A stretch of 64,000 nt of DNA from contig JASBTJ010000033.1 of the NCBI GenBank assembly GCA_030148485.1, positions 1 to 64,000 of the forward strand, in the 5' to 3' direction. This stretch comes from Gammaproteobacteria bacterium. GTDB taxonomy: Bacteria > Pseudomonadota > Gammaproteobacteria > Chromatiales > Chromatiaceae. Of this stretch, positions 63,228 through 64,000 are shown piece after piece. The translations under genes and the position numbers were made by a program. The first letter of the stretch is position 1. Each line of letters starts with the position of its first letter. The notes under the pieces are model-generated. The model was given only the letters and a program-made list of their open reading frames with translations, was not told where the DNA came from and made no database searches.

Positions 63228-64000
63228 TTAGCCGTCAGACTGTTGTGCTATATGCCAAGATTCCGGCACCTCGGATGGGAAAGCCTGCCTGACAGCATCA
63301 TACTCGGGTCTCAGTAGCTTCAAGAACGCGTCGAAAATGTCTGGCGGAATGTCGGCTGACCGGCCTTCATTGACCTTCTTGGTGTCCGAGCCAGGGTGAT
63401 GTCGGATATTTAAAAAATCACAAATCTTATCTCGAGTTTCTCGGGTAAACATCGCCTCATAGAACAGAATAAGAATGTCCTCTTTTGGGGCAACCGCACG
63501 AAGCTTATCCAACGTTTCCCTGTAACCGGCTCGGGTAAGCATAGGGTGGCTGCCATTTCGAATGATGTCTTCAGACAACGTACAGCAGCAACGTTCGAAA
63601 TCTCCACCCATCTGCTTCGCGCGCATGCGCACCGCCGACCACAGACGGTCAACCGGATCTCTCATCACGAAGACGAATTTGACTGAAGGAGCAAGTGCAT
63701 ACATTTCAGCAAGTAGTTTCTCAGACAGAGCACAATAGGAGGGCGTGATGTCTCCGATGACCCTCTGAGTGCCGAGTCTCTTAGTCAGGTAGCTGCGATA
63801 TTCTTCGTGAGTACCCGCCCCGTTTTTATAAATCTGAATATTTGCTAAGGCCTTCTCCACCTTCTTGATCTCTGGAGCTATATTCAAGCTCGGTGTGCTC
63901 TGCAATTCCGATACGCAATCCGCTAGCGTGCGTATCTTCGCATTCAGGTGATGACGTTCGGAGCGAGACGTCAGAACGTCGAAGTAGTGCACCTCCTTTT
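63228..64000 (-). CDS. Sulfotransferase, 5' end beyond the window
   Basis: C-terminal part of a PAPS-dependent sulfotransferase. The reading frame continues past the window edge (codons for KEVHYFDV at the very end match the conserved KExHYFD of this family), so the N-terminal PAPS loop is outside. Visible blocks: the 3'-phosphate-binding VKFVFVMRDPVDRLWSAVRM, GDITPSYCALSEKLLAEMYA and LILFYEAMFTRETRDKICDF with the FLNI motif. This is the third sulfotransferase-like protein here. The GTG at 63992 is not a true start. Confidence 0.85.
   Translation of the reverse strand, partial: KEVHYFDVLTSRSERHHLNAKIRTLADCVSELQSTPSLNIAPEIKKVEKALANIQIYKNGAGTHEEYRSYLTKRLGTQRVIGDITPSYCALSEKLLAEMYALAPSVKFVFVMRDPVDRLWSAVRMRAKQMGGDFERCCCTLSEDIIRNGSHPMLTRAGYRETLDKLRAVAPKEDILILFYEAMFTRETRDKICDFLNIRHHPGSDTKKVNEGRSADIPPDIFDAFLKLLRPEYDAVRQAFPSEVPESWHIAQQSDG

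Overview
The window comes from a high-G+C gammaproteobacterium, most likely Chromatiales/Ectothiorhodospira-like. This is inferred from gene order and protein type: trpS-yciO-rnm, yciB-yciI-parvulin, lptFG/pepA/holC, and rimP-nusA-infB-rbfA-truB-rpsO-pnp beside metA. No rRNA, tRNA or CRISPR array was found.

Layout. 1-2.6 kb: an exported SpvB/VCBS-repeat protein whose end has been replaced by remnants of an IS30-type transposase, with a Pro/Ala-rich membrane-anchored partner upstream of it. 2.7-18.2 kb: housekeeping genes (trpS, yciO, rnm, yciB, yciI, a periplasmic parvulin, a sensor kinase/regulator pair, PilZ, RDD, lptF/lptG, pepA, holC). Inside this, 8.05-9.07 kb holds a tandem array in which the last 40 codons of the parvulin gene are repeated twice, each copy separated by palindromic elements. 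18.2-23.8 kb: five envelope genes joined by 4-nt overlaps (two PAP2 phosphatases, two ArnT-like transferases, one polyprenyl-phosphate glycosyltransferase). 23.8-32.5 kb: the translation/RNA operon, transcribed leftwards, with terminator-like hairpins at both ends. 32.6-34.5 kb: metA and an unassigned P-loop ATPase.

34.7-51.4 kb is the most interesting block: two convergent gene strings. The rightward string is a PhyH-type dioxygenase, KpsC, KpsS, an SDR and an LtaS/MdoB-like phosphoglycerol transferase. The leftward string is a 2545-residue fully reducing type I polyketide synthase, an alpha-oxoamine synthase and a formyltransferase, translationally coupled. The PKS, oxoamine synthase, SDR and KpsS correspond to RkpA, RkpG, RkpH and RkpJ of the Sinorhizobium rkp-1 capsule region. 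I infer that the locus makes a PKS-derived aminoalkyl (sphingoid-like) lipid on which KpsS/KpsC build a Kdo linker for a capsule. The formyltransferase, dioxygenase and phosphoglycerol transferase would be tailoring steps.

51.7-64 kb has visibly lower and more uneven G+C. It holds glycosyltransferases (including an 809-residue two-domain and a 1087-residue multidomain protein) and three sulfotransferase-like proteins, with decayed intergenic DNA. It looks like a horizontally acquired, strain-specific polysaccharide region, and the sulfotransferases suggest a sulfated polymer. The capsule exporter genes (kpsMTED type) are not in the window and would be expected beyond the right edge or elsewhere.
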